Shown: positions 1 to 11,634, counted from the stretch's first letter. The stretch is DNA of 64,000 nucleotides from Massilia sp. H-1 (GCA_024703915.1 CP087969.1:5084001-5148000), one strand, 5' to 3'. Numbers and translations are program-made. Notes: generated by a model not told the origin, from the letters alone.

Positions 1-1024
1 GGCGTTTGCGCCCGACGAGATCGCCTATCTGCGCTCGCTGCGCTTCATTAAAAGCGATTTCGCCGATTTTCTGACCGTATTCCGCTTCCAGCGCCATTTC
101 ATCAGCGTCGGCACCGAAGGCGAGGAGCTGACCATCCGCGCCGTCGGCCCGCAAGTGCACGTGATGGGCTTTGAGATTTTCGTTCTGTATATCGTCAATG
201 AGCTGTATTTCCGGCGTTTCGACCAGGAGAGCGCGCTCGGCGAAGGGCGCAAGCGCCTTGGCGCCAAGATCGACCTGCTGCGCGTGTTTGCCAGCGAGCC
301 ACTTTGCCTGCATCCATTCGAGTTTTTCGATTTCGGCGTACGGCGCCGTTTTTCAGGCGCCTGGCATGAAGAAGTCGTTGCCACGCTGGCGCGGAAGTGC
401 CGCAGTTTTTCAAGGGCACGTCCAACGTCTATCTGGCGATGAAATACAAGCTGGTCCCGATCGGCACCATGGCGCACGAATACCTGCAAAGCTTCCAATC
501 CTTTGGCGTGCGCCTGCGCGATTTTCAGAAGGCGGCACTGGAAGACTGGGTGCAGGAATACCGGGGCGACCTTGGAACGGCGCTGACCGACGTGGTGGGC
601 ATGGACGCCTTCCTTGCCGATTTCGATCTGTACTTCGCCAAGCTGTTCGACGGCCTGCGCCATGATTCGGGCGACCCCGTGGAATGGGGCGAGAAGGCGC
701 TCGCGCATTACGCCAAATTGCGGCTTGATGCCCATACGCGCCGATTGGTGTTTTCCGACGGACTGGATCTGCCGACCGCGTTTTCGCTGTACCGCCATTT
801 CGCAGACCGCACCATGACCGGATTCGGTATCGGCACCAATCTGTCCAACGATACCGGCATCAAGGCGCTCAATGTGGTGATGAAGCTCATGTCGTGCAAT
901 GGCCAGCCGGTCGCCAAACTGTCCGATTCGGCTTAAGAAAACACTGTGCAAGGACGAGACCTTCCTCGCCTATTTGCGCCAGGTGTTCCATCATCCTGTG
1001 ATTGCAGGAGACAGCCAGTCATGA
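1..1024 (+). CDS. pncB: Nicotinate phosphoribosyltransferase, 5' end outside window
   Basis: Converts nicotinate and PRPP to nicotinate mononucleotide, the entry step of the Preiss-Handler NAD salvage route in the cytoplasm. Family signatures read in frame are FEFFDFGVRRRFSGAWH, FFKGTSNVYLAMKY, GTMAHEYLQSF, LRHDSGDP and GFGIGTNLSND. The start lies upstream of the window. One base is missing near 392 (cgggaag read as cggaag), and an artefactual TAA sits at 934-936 where the protein should read on as SAGK. After repair the frame continues to a TGA at 1022-1024, which overlaps the ATG of nadE in an ATGA junction, so the two genes are probably translationally coupled. The residual start and stop patterns would otherwise mislead a gene caller into ending the gene at 936. 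Confidence 0.93.
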
Positions 1025-2692
1025 AAATCGCACTCGCACAACTGAACCCCACCGTGGGTGATCTGGACGGCAATGCGACAAGGATCATCGTGGCCATGCA
1101 AGGCAGCGAAGCCGATCTGCTGGTGTGCACCGAATTGTCCCTGTGCGGCTATTATCCGGGCGATTTGCTGGAGGAGGAATCGTTCCTGGCCCGGACCGAG
1201 GCTGCGCTTGCAAAGGTGCTGACCGCGTCCAAAGCCGTTCCCGCACTGGTATCGGTCATCGGCACGGTGCGCCTGCAACCGCGGGCCGGGCAAGCCGTTG
1301 TTCAATGCGCTGCTGGCGATCCGCAACGGCGAAGTGGTCGCCGAGTATTACAAGCAGCTGTTGCCAACCTATGGCATTTTCGACGAGCGGCGCCATTTCG
1401 AGCCGGGACCGGAGGGCGCCTGCCTGCTCGACGTCGTCGCTGCACGGTCGGTTTTCTGATTTGCGAAGACGGCTGGAACAGCAATGGCCGCGATTACAAG
1501 GTCGATCCTTTCGCCGCCCTGCGCGCCGAAGCGCCCGATCTGGTCGTGAGTATTAACGCCAGTCCCGCGAATATCGGAAAGCGTGAGCAGCGCCATGCAC
1601 TGTTCCACGCCGCCGCACGCACCAACCGGCTGCCGATCGTGTACGTGAACCAGGTCGGCGGCCAGGACCAGCTGGTATTTGACGGTGCCTCGTTCGCAGT
1701 AACGCCGCAAGACGGCGTCGTATTCGAGATGCTTAGGCGTTTGAAACAGGCTTCGCGCGTATTGAATTTAATGCTGGCCAATTCGTGCAACGCGCCACGC
1801 AAGAGGCACTGCCGCTGCGGAGTTTGCCCGCCGCCAGATTGTGCTCGGTTTGCGCGACTACGCGCGCCGCTGCGGTTTTGGCAAAGCGGTGGTGGGCTGC
1901 TCAGGGCGGAATCGATTCGGCGCTCACCCTGGCACTGGCGGTGGAAGCGCTGGGCGCGGACAATGTGACTGCCATTACGATGCCGTCGGCTTTTTCCAGC
2001 GAAGGATCGGTCAGCGATTCGGTGACCCTGTGCCGCAATCTGGGCATCCGCCTGCATACCCATCCGATTCTGGATTTGGTCAATCAGTACGGAAAGGGCT
2101 TCGAAGCGGCATTCGATGCGCCGCTCAAGGGACTGACGCTGGAAAACCTGCAGGCGCGGGTACGCGGCACGATCCTGATGGCGTATTCAGAATGCATCGG
2201 GCGCCTTGCTGCTCACGACCGGCAACAAGAGCGAAATCTCGGTTGGCTATTGCACGCTGTATGGCGATACCAATGGCGGCCTGGGACTGATTGGCGATTT
2301 GTACAAGACGGAAGTGTATGCTTTGTCGCGCCACCTGAACGAGGCTGCCGGGCGCGAACTGATTCCGGCACCGGTGCTGGAAAAACCGCCATCGGCGGAG
2401 CTGGCGCCAGGCCAGCAGGATACCGACAGCCTGCCGCCTTACGAGGTGCTCGACGAGATCCTCAAATGGCATATCGAAGGCAAGCGCCTGCTTAAGCAGC
2501 CGAAGCGCAGCACGCGCAGCAATTTGTCGAGCACTTGCAGGCTGACAAGCTTGCGCTGCGCTGGTGCGGCGCATTCTGGGCATGGTTGCGCGCAATGAGT
2601 ACAAACGGCGCCAGGCGCCACCCATTATCCGTGTGCGTTCGCGCGCATTTGGCAGCGGACGGCAAATGCCGATTGCCGCGCACTACGACTGA
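1021..2692 (+). CDS. nadE: Glutamine-dependent NAD+ synthetase
   Basis: Two-domain NadE that amidates nicotinate adenine dinucleotide to NAD+, using glutamine. The N-terminal nitrilase-like glutaminase domain begins MKIALAQLNPTVGDLDGN and has CTELSLCGYYPGDLL and FLICEDGWN, whose Cys is the catalytic nucleophile. The synthetase domain has the SGGIDSALTLALAVEALG P-loop, LLLTTGNKSE and YGDTNGG. Start ATG 1021 overlaps the pncB stop. The reading is broken at about 1285, 1436, 1732, 1795, 1900, 2192 and 2491; the breaks at 1732 and 2491 are converted GCCGGC sites, and the one at 1436 looks like a collapsed one. The C-terminus ends in a basic RQAPPIIRVRSRAF stretch, usual for the family. Second gene of a pncB-nadE-nadM-pnuC NAD salvage cluster. 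Confidence 0.93.
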
Positions 2693-2706
2693 AAGCGAGA
2701 TTCTGC

Positions 2707-3737
2707 ATGCATGTAGCGGTACTGATCGGACGGTTCCAGCCTTTTCATCACGGCCATGCCGGATTGCTGGAGAAAGCCCTGGCGAACGCGCCCAAGGTAT
2801 TGGTGGTACTCGGTTCCTCCTTCCACGCGTAGCGCCAAGAATCCGTTCACGTGGCAGGAACGGGCCGCGATGATACAAGCGACCTTGAACGACGCCGACC
2901 GCGAACGGGTTTCCTTCGTACCCGTGCGCGATTATTACGACGATGCGCGCTGGGCTAGGCGCCGTGCAAAAGGCGGTCGCCCGCGTCTGCCCCGGATGCT
3001 TCAGTCTCGCTGATCGCTTATGCCAAGGACGCATCGAGCTACTATCTGAATCATTTCCCGCAATGGGAGATGGTGCCGGTCAGTGCCATGCCGCAGATAT
3101 CGATGCCACCCATATCCGCCGCCTGTATTTTGAAGCGGAAGACATGGCTGCGTCGCTGAACGTGATTGCCGCATCGGTTCCCCCGGCGGTGCGGCAGTTC
3201 CTGGAAACCTGGTGCAAGTTGCCGCACTATGCGCCCCTGGTCGAGGAGCAGCGCTTTATCGCCAAGTACAAGGCGGCCTGGGCCCGCGCGCCGTATGCGC
3301 CTATCTTCGTCACGGTCGATGCGGTGGTGGTCTGTGCCGGTCATATCTTGCTGATTCGCCGTGGCGGCTTTCCCGGCAAAGGGCAGTGGGCCGTGCCCGG
3401 CGGCTTTGTGGAACAGCGCGAGCGCCTGCTGCAGTCGGCGATGCGCGAACTGGCCGAGGAAACCCAGCTCGGGGTACCGGCGGCCACGTTGGAAGCGGCG
3501 CTGGATGCGGTCCGGGTATTCGACCATCCGGGGCGCAGCCAGCGCGGGCGCACGATCACGCACGCACACTACTTCAAGCTTGATCTCAGGACGCTGCTTA
3601 AGCCCGCGCAGGCCGCCGACGATGCGGCGGAATTGCGCTGGGTACCGGTCGGCGAACTGGCGGGCATGGAAGAAACTTTCTATGAAGACCATTTCCACAT
3701 GATCGACACTTTCTTCGGCGTGCTACGCGATGACTGA
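2707..3737 (+). CDS. nadM: Bifunctional NMN adenylyltransferase/Nudix hydrolase
   Basis: Fusion of a NadM-type nicotinamide mononucleotide adenylyltransferase (residues about 1-180) with a Nudix hydrolase (about 195-340), the slr0787 type. The first domain starts MHVAVLIGRFQPFHHGHAGL, with the HxGH nucleotidyltransferase motif, and has SAKNPFTWQERAAMI. The Nudix box reads GGFVEQRERLLQSAMREL followed by AEETQLGV; the box glycine near the end is Q. Together the activities make NAD from NMN and probably hydrolyse ADP-ribose. Breaks occur at about 2829 (dinucleotide lost), 2954 (converted GCCGGC), about 2997 and 3097. The stop overlaps the pnuC start by 8 bases, which suggests coupling. Confidence 0.92.
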
Positions 3738-4313
3738 GCCGCTCGAGATCGTGGCCAATGTGGCGACCGGCATCGCCATCTTCCTGGCGGGGCGCAACAA
3801 CATCCATACCTGGTGGACCGGCATTCTCGGCTGCAGCCTGTTTGCCGTGCTGTTCTATCAGACGAATCTGTATGCCGACGTGGTCTTGCAATTATTCTTC
3901 ATCGCGTCGAGCGTGTTGGGCTGGTGGCAATGGCTGCGTGGCAGCCACGGCAAGGAATTGCCGGTCACGAACGCCACGGTCCGGACGCTGTTGCTGATTG
4001 CAGCCATTCTAGCTTGCTGACCACGGCCTGCTACGGTGCGCTGCTGCATCATTACACCGATGCCTACGCGCCATTCCTGGATTCGGCGGTGCTGGTGTTC
4101 AGCGTGATCGCGCAGTTGTTGATGCTGCGCCGCAAAGTCGAGAACTGGCCGGTGTGGCTGCTTGTCAATTCGATCGCCGTGCCCTTGTATTTGAGCCGCG
4201 GGCTGTATCTGACCGCATTCCTGTATGGCTGCTATTGGATCAATGCCATCGTGTCCTGGCTGCTGTGGCGAAAACTGGCGCGCGGACAGATCGCCTATAC
4301 TGTCGCCGGTTGA
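3730..4313 (+). CDS. pnuC: Nicotinamide riboside transporter PnuC
   Basis: Inner-membrane facilitator for nicotinamide riboside, about 194 residues with around seven hydrophobic segments. Recognised from the PnuC-like motifs NNIHTWWTGILGC, FYQTNLYADVVLQLFFI, GWWQWLRG and the C-terminal YLTAFLYGCYWINAIVSW. It follows the NadM-Nudix gene with an 8-base overlap, which fits salvage of imported nicotinamide riboside/NMN by that enzyme. A single break at about 4011, apparently another damaged GCCGGC, splits the gene after LLLIAAI; the rest resumes at LLTTACYGALLHHY. It is the last gene of the NAD cluster. Confidence 0.92.
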
Positions 4314-4341
4314 CCAACCTGTTACCTGAAGAAGAACCACC

Positions 4342-4584
4342 ATGACTGTTTTTGCTGCATCCATTTTCGACGCTACCGTTGTATTTGAAGGGAACGAACT
4401 GTTCAAAGGGCAGGGCGCGGCACGCGGCTGGGCCGACAAGGTCGCGGCCGAGATCGGCAGCCCGGTCCAGGTCGAGAAAGTCGGGACCGGCTGGGTGCTG
4501 TGCGGCACGGTGGACGGTGTTGCTTGCCGCTGGGGCATTCTCGGACAGCGTCTGGAAGCGGCTCGACTAAGTTCCCTTTTGTAG
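4342..4584 (+). CDS. Small hypothetical protein downstream of pnuC
   Basis: About 80-84 residues beginning MTVFAASIFDATVVFEG, preceded by a purine-rich GAAGAAGAACC ribosome site. It has no signal peptide or membrane segment and looks like a small soluble beta-rich protein (VQVEKVGTGWVLCGTVDGVACRWG). The end is uncertain: the reading stops at 4584, but a one-base repair at about 4560 gives an alternative ending ...STKFPFVVSC stopping near 4595. I do not recognise the family. It may be transcribed with the NAD cluster, since only 28 bases separate it from pnuC. Confidence 0.55.
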   Translation: MTVFAASIFDATVVFEGNELFKGQGAARGWADKVAAEIGSPVQVEKVGTGWVLCGTVDGVACRWGILGQRLEAARLSSLL

Positions 4585-4723
4585 TCTCTTGTTGACCGGC
4601 CTAGTAGCATGGCCAGTCGCGCGGCGCTTTTCGCCGTTGGTTTGCGCCGAGTCAAGTTTGCGCCCGCCCCAGCTTTTATTGTGAAACTTGCGAAGTCAAT
4701 CACGCATTCACAGGGAGCGCACC

Positions 4724-5469
4724 GTGCATCCGAGCGACGAAGGTACGCCGACACCTGGTCGGCCCAGTCAGATAACTCCCAATCAAAGTGGCGATCCGAA
4801 CCGGCCCCGCGTGGTCGGCGGTCTCGACCGCATTGACGAGACCGTCGCGCCATTCACGCCACCGGCCAAGTTTCCCTGGGCGCTCAGCGCCGCCCTGGTG
4901 CTGGCCATCGGCACCGGCGCCATGTTGTGGTCGGGCGAGAGCGCAGAAAAGCAAATCATTCGTGCTTAAGCAGCGAGCCTGTCCTGGCAGATCCCCCCGT
5001 ATTGCCTGAAGACGAGTTTCAGGAACCCGCCATGCGGGACGCGCCCCCCGCCGCTGATCCTGCGCGAGCCCGCCAAGGCCGACCTCGCCCCGCCCGAGGT
5101 CAGGCGGGTCGAGCTCAGGGTGGCCGAACCCGTGCGCGCGAGGCGGCCGCTGGCCAAGGCAAAGCCGCCCAAGAAGCCCGCTGTGAAAAGAAGGTCAAAG
5201 CGCCGCCGCCACCCAGAAAGGCGGCAGTGATCCAGAAGCCGGAGCCGCTGTCGCAGTCCGAGCGGGACGTCGCCTTGCTGGCCGCCGTGGTGACCCGCAC
5301 CAAGGCCAGCCAGAGCGTTCCCCCGGTCCTGTCCGTCAAGTGGAAGCAGTGCGCCGCGGCCAAGTCGGTGGCGGCGGCCAGGCAATGCCGGGCCCAATTG
5401 TGTGCAGTAGATGAGAGTGCCGCCGAGTGCGCCGGGCTGAAACGCGCCAGCGGAAAATCGCGCCCCTGA
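4724..5469 (+). CDS. Hypothetical single-pass membrane protein with Lys/Pro-rich middle
   Basis: Likely GTG start at 4724 behind CAGGGAGC. The N-terminal 45 residues are polar and proline-rich and are followed by one membrane segment, FPWALSAALVLAIGTGAML, then an extracytoplasmic region. This includes an Arg/Lys/Pro/Ala-rich linker and a C-terminal part with VKWKQCAAAKSVAAARQCRAQLC, four cysteines in 25 residues. The topology recalls TonB-like or SPOR-like envelope proteins, but no domain is recognisable. A converted GCCGGC near 4971 puts a false stop after IIRA, and there are frameshifts at about 5045 and 5190. Function unknown. Confidence 0.5.
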
Positions 5470-5526
5470 TACGCCCAATTTTCCACTATCATGGCCGGAT
5501 TCCCCCATTTCCGGTTGTGACGCGCC

Positions 5527-6247
5527 ATGCCAACGATGAAATCCATAGTCACCGGCCATACCCATGGTCTGGGCGCCGCATTGAGCAGGGAACTGATCGC
5601 GCGCCAGATTCCCGTGCTTGGCCTGGCACGCGGCACGCTGGACGCACCCTGCGAGCAGGTGCAGCTGGATCTGGGCGCCACGCCAGGCTTGCAAGCCTGG
5701 CTGAGCGGGCCGCAGTTGCAGGATTACCTGAAAGACGCCGACGTCGCGCTGCTGATCAACAATGCTGGCGTGGTGCAGCCGGTTGGGGCGCTGGGCGACC
5801 AGGATCCGGCCGAGGTCGCCATGGCGGTGTCGCTGAATGTGGCGGCGCCGCTGATGCTGTCCGCCGCCGTGGCGCGCGCCATGACGGGCCGAGCAGAGCC
5901 GGATTCTCCATATCTCCAGCGGCGCGGGCAGCGGTGCTTATCCGGGGTGGAGCGTGTATTGCGCGACCAAGGCCGCGCTCGACCATCATGCGCGGGCGGC
6001 GGCGCTCGATGCCGTTCCCGGCCTGCGCGTGTGCAGTCTTGCGCCCGGCGTGATCGATACCGCGATGCAGGCGCAGATCCGCAGCACGCCGGTCGAGCGC
6101 TTTCCCATGCGCGAGCGCTTTATCGACATGAAAGCAAGCGGCGCCCTGGTCTCGCCGCAGGAGTGCGCGCGCCGGGTGATCTCGTATCTGCTCGCTGACC
6201 GGTATGGAACGAAGCCGGTCGACGATCTGAGAAATGATTACGGCTGA
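5527..6247 (+). CDS. Short-chain dehydrogenase/reductase (SDR)
   Basis: NAD(P)-dependent SDR of about 240 residues. The N-terminal dinucleotide-binding loop is VTGHTHGLGAALSREL, a variant of TGxxxGxG; NNAGVVQP gives the NNAG motif, and the catalytic Ser-Tyr-Lys region is ISSGAGSGAYPGWSVYCATKAAL. The short DLG segment after the second strand and the PGVIDTAM motif are usual for classical SDRs. One frameshift at about 5890-5905 separates the two halves. Substrate cannot be predicted. Its last 10 bases overlap the end of the convergent GH16 gene. Confidence 0.85.
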
Positions 6248-7127
6248 TAGACGCGCACGTAGTCGACTTCCATCTGGACCGGGAAGATCGTGTCGTCCAC
6301 CGGACCGCCCAGATCGCCGCCGAGCGCCACATTCAGAATCAGGTATTGCGGCGCGCTGAACGGCCACTTTCTCACATCGCCATCCTTCGGATTGACGAAC
6401 TGGAAGAAGTAGCGGTTATCGACACCGACGACAATCTGGTCCGCATCCCATTTGAGCTGGTAATTGTGGAAGACGTCGCAGGCATCGGGCACCATCGTGG
6501 CCGCGCCTTTTGGGTGTTGATCGTGTGGTTATAGGCGGCGGTGTGGATCGTGCCCAGGACTTCGCCTTTCTTTTTGCCGACATGCTCCATGATGTCGATC
6601 TCGCCGATCAGCGGCCACTCAGTTCCGTTTTTGCCGAGCATCCAGATGGCTTAGCCAGGTACCCAGGCCGCATGACAGTTTGGCGCGAATCTCGAAGAAG
6701 CCATACGTCCAGTCGGCCTTGCCCTGGGTGAGCATGCGCGCCGAGGTATAGGACTGGCCGCCATAATCGGCCGCCGCCGTCAGTTTCTCCTTGCGCGCCT
6801 GGATAATCAGCTTGCCGCCCGCGATGCGGGAATTCTCGAGGCGGTCGCGCGCATAGTATTGCAGTTCGTTGTTATACCAGCCTAGCCTGATTGCGGCTGG
6901 TGTCGAATCCCCATTTGCCCGCATCGGGCAAGCCGTCGACGTTGAATTCGTCAGCCCAGACCAGTTTCCAGCCCGCCGGAATGCCGCCTGCCTAAGCATG
7001 GCAGGCGTGACGGGCGGCGTGGGTGTCACCGGCACCGCCACGGGCGGTGAACCGGCGCTGCCGCCGCCACAGGCGGTCAATGCGAAAAAGCCTAAGCAAC
7101 GGCAACCTGCATTCTGATTTTTTTCAT
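6238..7127 (-). CDS. Glycoside hydrolase family 16 lipoprotein (beta-glucanase-like)
   Basis: About 295 residues. It starts MKKIRMQVAVAGFFALTAC, a lipoprotein signal with a Cys anchor, followed by a GGGS/Pro-rich linker and a GH16 jellyroll. The catalytic motif EIDIMEHVGK (ExDxxE) is intact, as are WADEFNVDGLPD near the start and the late VDYVRVYQP strand typical of laminarinase-like GH16. It probably cleaves beta-1,3 or beta-1,3/1,4-glucan at the cell surface and feeds the neighbouring TonB receptors. Converted GCCGGC sites at about 6652, 6885, 6993 and 7090 break the frame, and a further frameshift lies near 6510. Only 19 bases separate it from the upstream halogenase-like gene, so they may be co-transcribed. 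Confidence 0.88.
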
Positions 7128-7146
7128 GGGCGATCCAATAGGTCGG

Positions 7147-8650
7147 TCAGGCCGCCTTGCAATGGGCGGTGATAAAGTCGGCGTGGGACGGCATGGCGGC
7201 CACGCAGCGGCCGATGACCTGTTCCACACTCTGTAAATAGGCATGCACTTCCGCTTCCGGCCGCAGGTCGGCGAATGGATGATAGGCGCGCGGAATGATC
7301 CCCTGGCCGACCATCACCTGCAGCCAGCTCATTTCGATAAACAATTCATCCTGCTCGCGGTAGATGCGGCCATTGCTGGCGAACAGGTCCATCTTGCGCT
7401 GCAGGCTCTCCGGGATGGACATATTGCGGCAATAGTCCCAGAAAGCGGAATCGTCGCGCTTGGTGGCCTTGTAATGCAGGATCAGGAAATCGCGAATCAG
7501 CTCGTATTCGATCTGGGTCTGGCGGTTGTATTCGGCGATATCGGCGGCGTCAAATCCCGCGTGCGGGAAGAATTTGGCGATCCGGGTGATTGCCGTCTGG
7601 ATCAGGTGAATGCTGGTCGATTCGAGCGGCTCCATGAAGCCGCTGGCCAGGCCGACGGCGACGCAGTTGCGCATCCACGACTGCTTGCGGCGTCCGGTCT
7701 GGAAACGCACCAGGCGCGGCTCGGCCAGCGCGGCGCCGTCCAGGTTCTTCATCAGGATCGTGGTTGCCTGGTCCTGCTCCATGAAGCCGCTGCTGTAGAC
7801 GTGGCCATTGCCGGTGCGGTGCTGGAGCGGAATGCGCCATTGCCAGCCTACCGAATGGGCGGTTGAGCGCGTCAGTGGCAGCAAGGGATCGTGCGAGGTG
7901 CAGGGCACGGCGATGGCGCGGTCGCATGGCAGCCAGTGCGACCAGTCCTCGTAGCCGGACTTGAGCGTCTGCTCGATCAGCAGGCCGCGCATGCCGGAGC
8001 AATCGATAAAGAAGTCGCCGCTGATCTGTTCGCCGCTTTCCATGACGAGGGCGTTGATGAAGCCGTCCGGCTCGCGCTGTTTGACCTGGGCGATCTTGCC
8101 TTCGGTGCGTACGACACCGTTCTTTTCGGAAAACCCGCGCAGGAAGCGGGCGTACAGGCTGGCGTCGAAATGGAAGGCGTGCACCAGGTCCTGCATGGGC
8201 GAGCTTAGGCCATCTCCGGGCGCGCATGAACTTGGCCTGGCGCGGGGCCGCCGTGTTGAGCGAATAGGCTTCGAGCGGGCTGGCTTTGCCAAGCCCGGCC
8301 ATGCGCAGCCAGAAATGGTGGAAGGGCAGGGCATCGCTGGGCTGGCCGACCCGGCCGAAACCGTGAATGTAGCGTTCGCCGATGCCGCCCCAGTTGACAA
8401 ATTCGATGCCCAGCTTGAAGCTGCCTTGCGTGGCGCGCAGGAACTCATCCTCGTCGATGCCGAGGGCCTGGTTGAATTCGTTGATATGGGGGATGGTGGC
8501 TTCGCCGACACCGATGATGCCGATCTCGTCGGACTCGATCAGGCGGATGGTGCAGGTCGGGCCCAGCAGCCTGGACATGGCGGCGGCGGTCATCCAGCAG
8601 CAGGTGCCACCGCCGACGATCACAATAGTGCGCACGGGTTGAAGCGTCAT
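7147..8650 (-). CDS. Tryptophan halogenase-like flavoprotein, copy 1
   Basis: About 500 residues of the FAD-dependent tryptophan 7-halogenase family. Visible are the N-terminal Rossmann glycine motif (read as GGGTCCWM, where GGGTAGWM is expected and a GCCGGC would fit), GVGEATIP, a Lys in GSFKLGIEF at the position of the catalytic lysine of PrnA, the halogenase hallmark WQWRIPLQHR, and GFMEPLESTS. Family members next to TonB receptors are common in carbohydrate loci of Gram-negative bacteria and their substrates are unknown. A frame break at about 8205 is a converted GCCGGC. A good AAGGAG ribosome site precedes the ATG at 8650. Downstream of TonB receptor 1 with a terminator-like hairpin between. 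Confidence 0.88.
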
Positions 8651-8694
8651 GGGCGTGGGTCTCCTTGTTCTGATGGAACATTCTCTAATGAAAA

Positions 8695-8719
8695 GGCCCT
8701 GCTGTCGATCAGCAGGGCC
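8695..8719 (-). terminator. Hairpin between TonB receptor 1 and halogenase 1
   Basis: Perfect 10-bp stem GGCCCTGCTG/CAGCAGGGCC with a 5-base loop; on the minus strand it is followed by TTTTCATT. It lies 16 bases past the receptor stop and upstream of the halogenase-like gene, so it probably sets a receptor-to-halogenase expression ratio by partial termination. Confidence 0.65.
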
Positions 8720-8734
8720 CGGTCATTGAAGCGA

Positions 8735-11634
8735 TCAGAACTTGTAGTTCGCGCCCAGCACCACGGCACGGCCGAAGTAGTAGCGGTAGTTCGGCATCAG
8801 CATCTTGCGGTCAGGTGCGTTGTCGCCCGTGGTCACGCGGTTCTGGGTCGACTTGTCGAACACGTTGTAGACCTGGAGCAGCAGCGACAAGCCCTTGTAG
8901 GTGCCGTCCTGGAACTCGTAACCGACCTGGGCATCGGCCACGCGGTCCGCATCCTGCTCGCGGGTGGTCGAGTTGAGGAAGATGTCGCGCGTGGTGGCCG
9001 TGAACGGCGCACGGTAGCGCTGGCTGGAAGCGGGCCGAGAAGCCCGATTTCTCGTAGTACACCGTGGCGCTGCCCGCCGTACCCGACAAACCGTTGAGCT
9101 TGATCTCGTCGCCGTTCTTGGCGAACAGCGAGCTGTTGAGCTTGGACGCGCTCAGCACCACGCCGAAGCCGTCGAGCATCGGATGCAGCATGGAGCCTTC
9201 GAGTGCGCCAAGGCCAGCTCGATCCCGCTCAGGTTACCGCCCTGGCCGTTGGTCGGCATCACGACCGGACCGAACTGCTGGACCACGACGTTCGGCGGCA
9301 CGCCCGGCTGCGGCGGAATGTTGCTGTTGTCGCGGGCGAAGGTTTCGCTGTAGACGTAGTTCTTCAGGTTCTTGCGGAAGGCGGCGACCGAAATGTAGCT
9401 GCGTTTGCCGAAGTATTTTTCCAGCGACAAGTCGATCGCGTCGGCGCGCCATGGTTCCAGCGCCGGGTTGCCGGAATACGCCGTCGTCCATTTGCCTTCG
9501 TCCGGACCCGGGGTGATGATCACGGTCGGCGTGCTGCTGCTTAAGCGCGCATGTCCACGATGTTCGGACGGGCCAGGGTCTTGGCCAGGCCGAAGCGGCC
9601 GATCCAGTTGTTCGGGAAGTCGGCCACCAGGTTCAGGCTTGGCAGCACATCCGTGTAGCTGGCGCCGCCGCTGCGGGCGAACAGCAGGTTGATGTCAGGC
9701 GTGGCATTGTTGCCGCGGTATTCCCAGCCGGTCGAATTCTGCTCGGTCTTGATCGCTTGCAGACCCAGATTGCCGCGGATTGGAATGCCGCCCAGTTCGG
9801 AATCGATATCGAGCTTGGCGAAGGCGGTGGTGACTTTCTCGTGCACGCCGGAATCGTTGTCGACCTTTTGGGCGAACAGCACTTGCTGGGTGACCGCGCC
9901 GGACGAGACCAGGGTCGGCACGTCATGTGGGATCAGGCCGGGAATGCTTAGGCCCACGACATGTCGATCGGCGCTTGCAGGGCGCTGGCTGGAATGTCAC
10001 GGATGAAATTGCCGTTGCCATCTTTCTTCATCAACAGGCGGCTCTCGTTCTTCGAGACATCCTTGTCGCGCTCAGGTGTAATTGATGCCGACCGTCAGGT
10101 TGCTGAAGAAGCCGTCCATACGGCGGTTTGCCTGCAGGCGCAGCGATTTGAGTTCGTCGTGGATTTGCGGATTGCGGATGGCGCCGGTGTAAGCATCCTG
10201 GTCGTTGACGAAGTCGAAGCCTTGCTGGTCGCCCAGCTTGACGACCGATGGATCGGCCAGGTAGTTCGGCACCAGCGGGGTCCAGGTCTGGCGGCCGCCG
10301 TCGGTCGGCACATCCCACTTGAAGGCGCCATAGGCCCACTGCTGATTGGCGCTGTCGAACGGCGCGGCGTAGGCTTCGGCATAGGTTTCCTGGCAGTCGC
10401 TGCGCGACATGCTCAGGTCGGCCACGGCTTTCCACTCGTCATTCAGGCGCAGTTCCGTGTTCCAGCCCAGGGCCTTGATGCTGTCCTTGCGCTTCGTGTC
10501 GAAGTTGCCGGTCGTGACAGGCATCTTGTCGGCGGTCGCCATGTCGGTGAAGGTGTTCTTGCCGATCTGAGTCGTGTGCAGATTCGACAGGGCAGGGGCG
10601 ACGCCGCCGCCCCAGGTGGCGAAGAAGCTCGACAGGAACTTGCCGCCCACTTCATGGGTGTCGAACTTGGAATAGTAGAGATCGAGCTGGCTGTGGACGT
10701 CCTTGTTCGGCTTCCATTCCAGCACCGCCATCAGGCCGTCGCGGGTATTGCGCTTGGTCGAGGAAGTGGCGGTCCAGAACATTGGCAGCAGCGACTGGCC
10801 GCGCTGGCCGGGAGCGTACTCGTCGCGCGAAGGGGCATTGCCCGAGACCGGCAGACCGTAGGGCGTGAAGTCGCCGTACATGACGTTCTCGGTTTGCTTG
10901 ACCTGGGTCGCCACGTCGAGGCGGGCGAAGCGAGCGGCCACGCCGAAGGTGTTGTTGGCGAACTGGTCCACATACGAGATGCTGAAACGCTTGCCGATCG
11001 GCGAAGCAACGCCATCGACCAGATTGCCGTTGGAATTTTTCTCACCGCGCAGGTTGACCGACATCTGGCGGCCGCGGGTGTCGAGCGGCTTGCGGGCGCG
11101 CAAGTCGACCGTGCCGGACAAGCCCTGGCCGATCAGGGTGCCGTCCGGTGTCTTGTAGACCAGCGCGGAGCCGATCAGTTCAGAAGGGAACTGGTCGTAT
11201 TCGACCGTGCGCGCATCGTTCGAGCTGACCACTTCGCGGCCGTTGAGCAGGGAACCCGAGAATTCCGGCGACAGGCCGCGAATCGAGATCACGTTGACGC
11301 GGCCGTCCGGTCCGCGCTGGCCGGTCACGCCCGGCAGGCGCGACAGGGCTTCGGCGATACTGGCATCGGGCAACTTGCCCAGTTCCTCGGCCGATACCAC
11401 TTCGACGATCGAATCGGAGTTGCGCTTGGTCGCGACCGAATCTTCGATCGAACGGCGGATGCCGGTCACGGTGACGATGGTCGGCGCCGTCGTGGCTTCC
11501 GGTTCTTTCGGCGTTTCCTGTGCATAGGCGCTGCCGGAAACCATCAACAGCGAAGCGACCGCAGCCGCAATCGGGCTCAGGCGAAAATGAGGGCGAACGC
11601 TGCGGGAATGGGTCGCTTTGCTAAAGGTCTGCAT
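8735..11634 (-). CDS. TonB-dependent receptor 1 (carbohydrate-type)
   Basis: About 965-residue outer-membrane receptor. A signal peptide (LSPIAAAVASLLMVSGSAYA) precedes the plug with VTGIRRSIEDSVATKRNSDS, IVEVVSAEELGKLPDASIAE, ALSRLPGVTGQRG and INVISIRGLSPEFS-like segments of the Xanthomonas/Caulobacter receptor subfamily. The beta barrel ends ...VLGANYKF, with a C-terminal Phe as expected for BAM recognition. The family imports oligosaccharides and similar large substrates using TonB energy. Breaks occur at about 9026, 9195, 9541, 9949 and 10073, two of them converted GCCGGC sites. Two LacI-type operators lie 56 and 121 bases upstream of its start. Confidence 0.9.
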
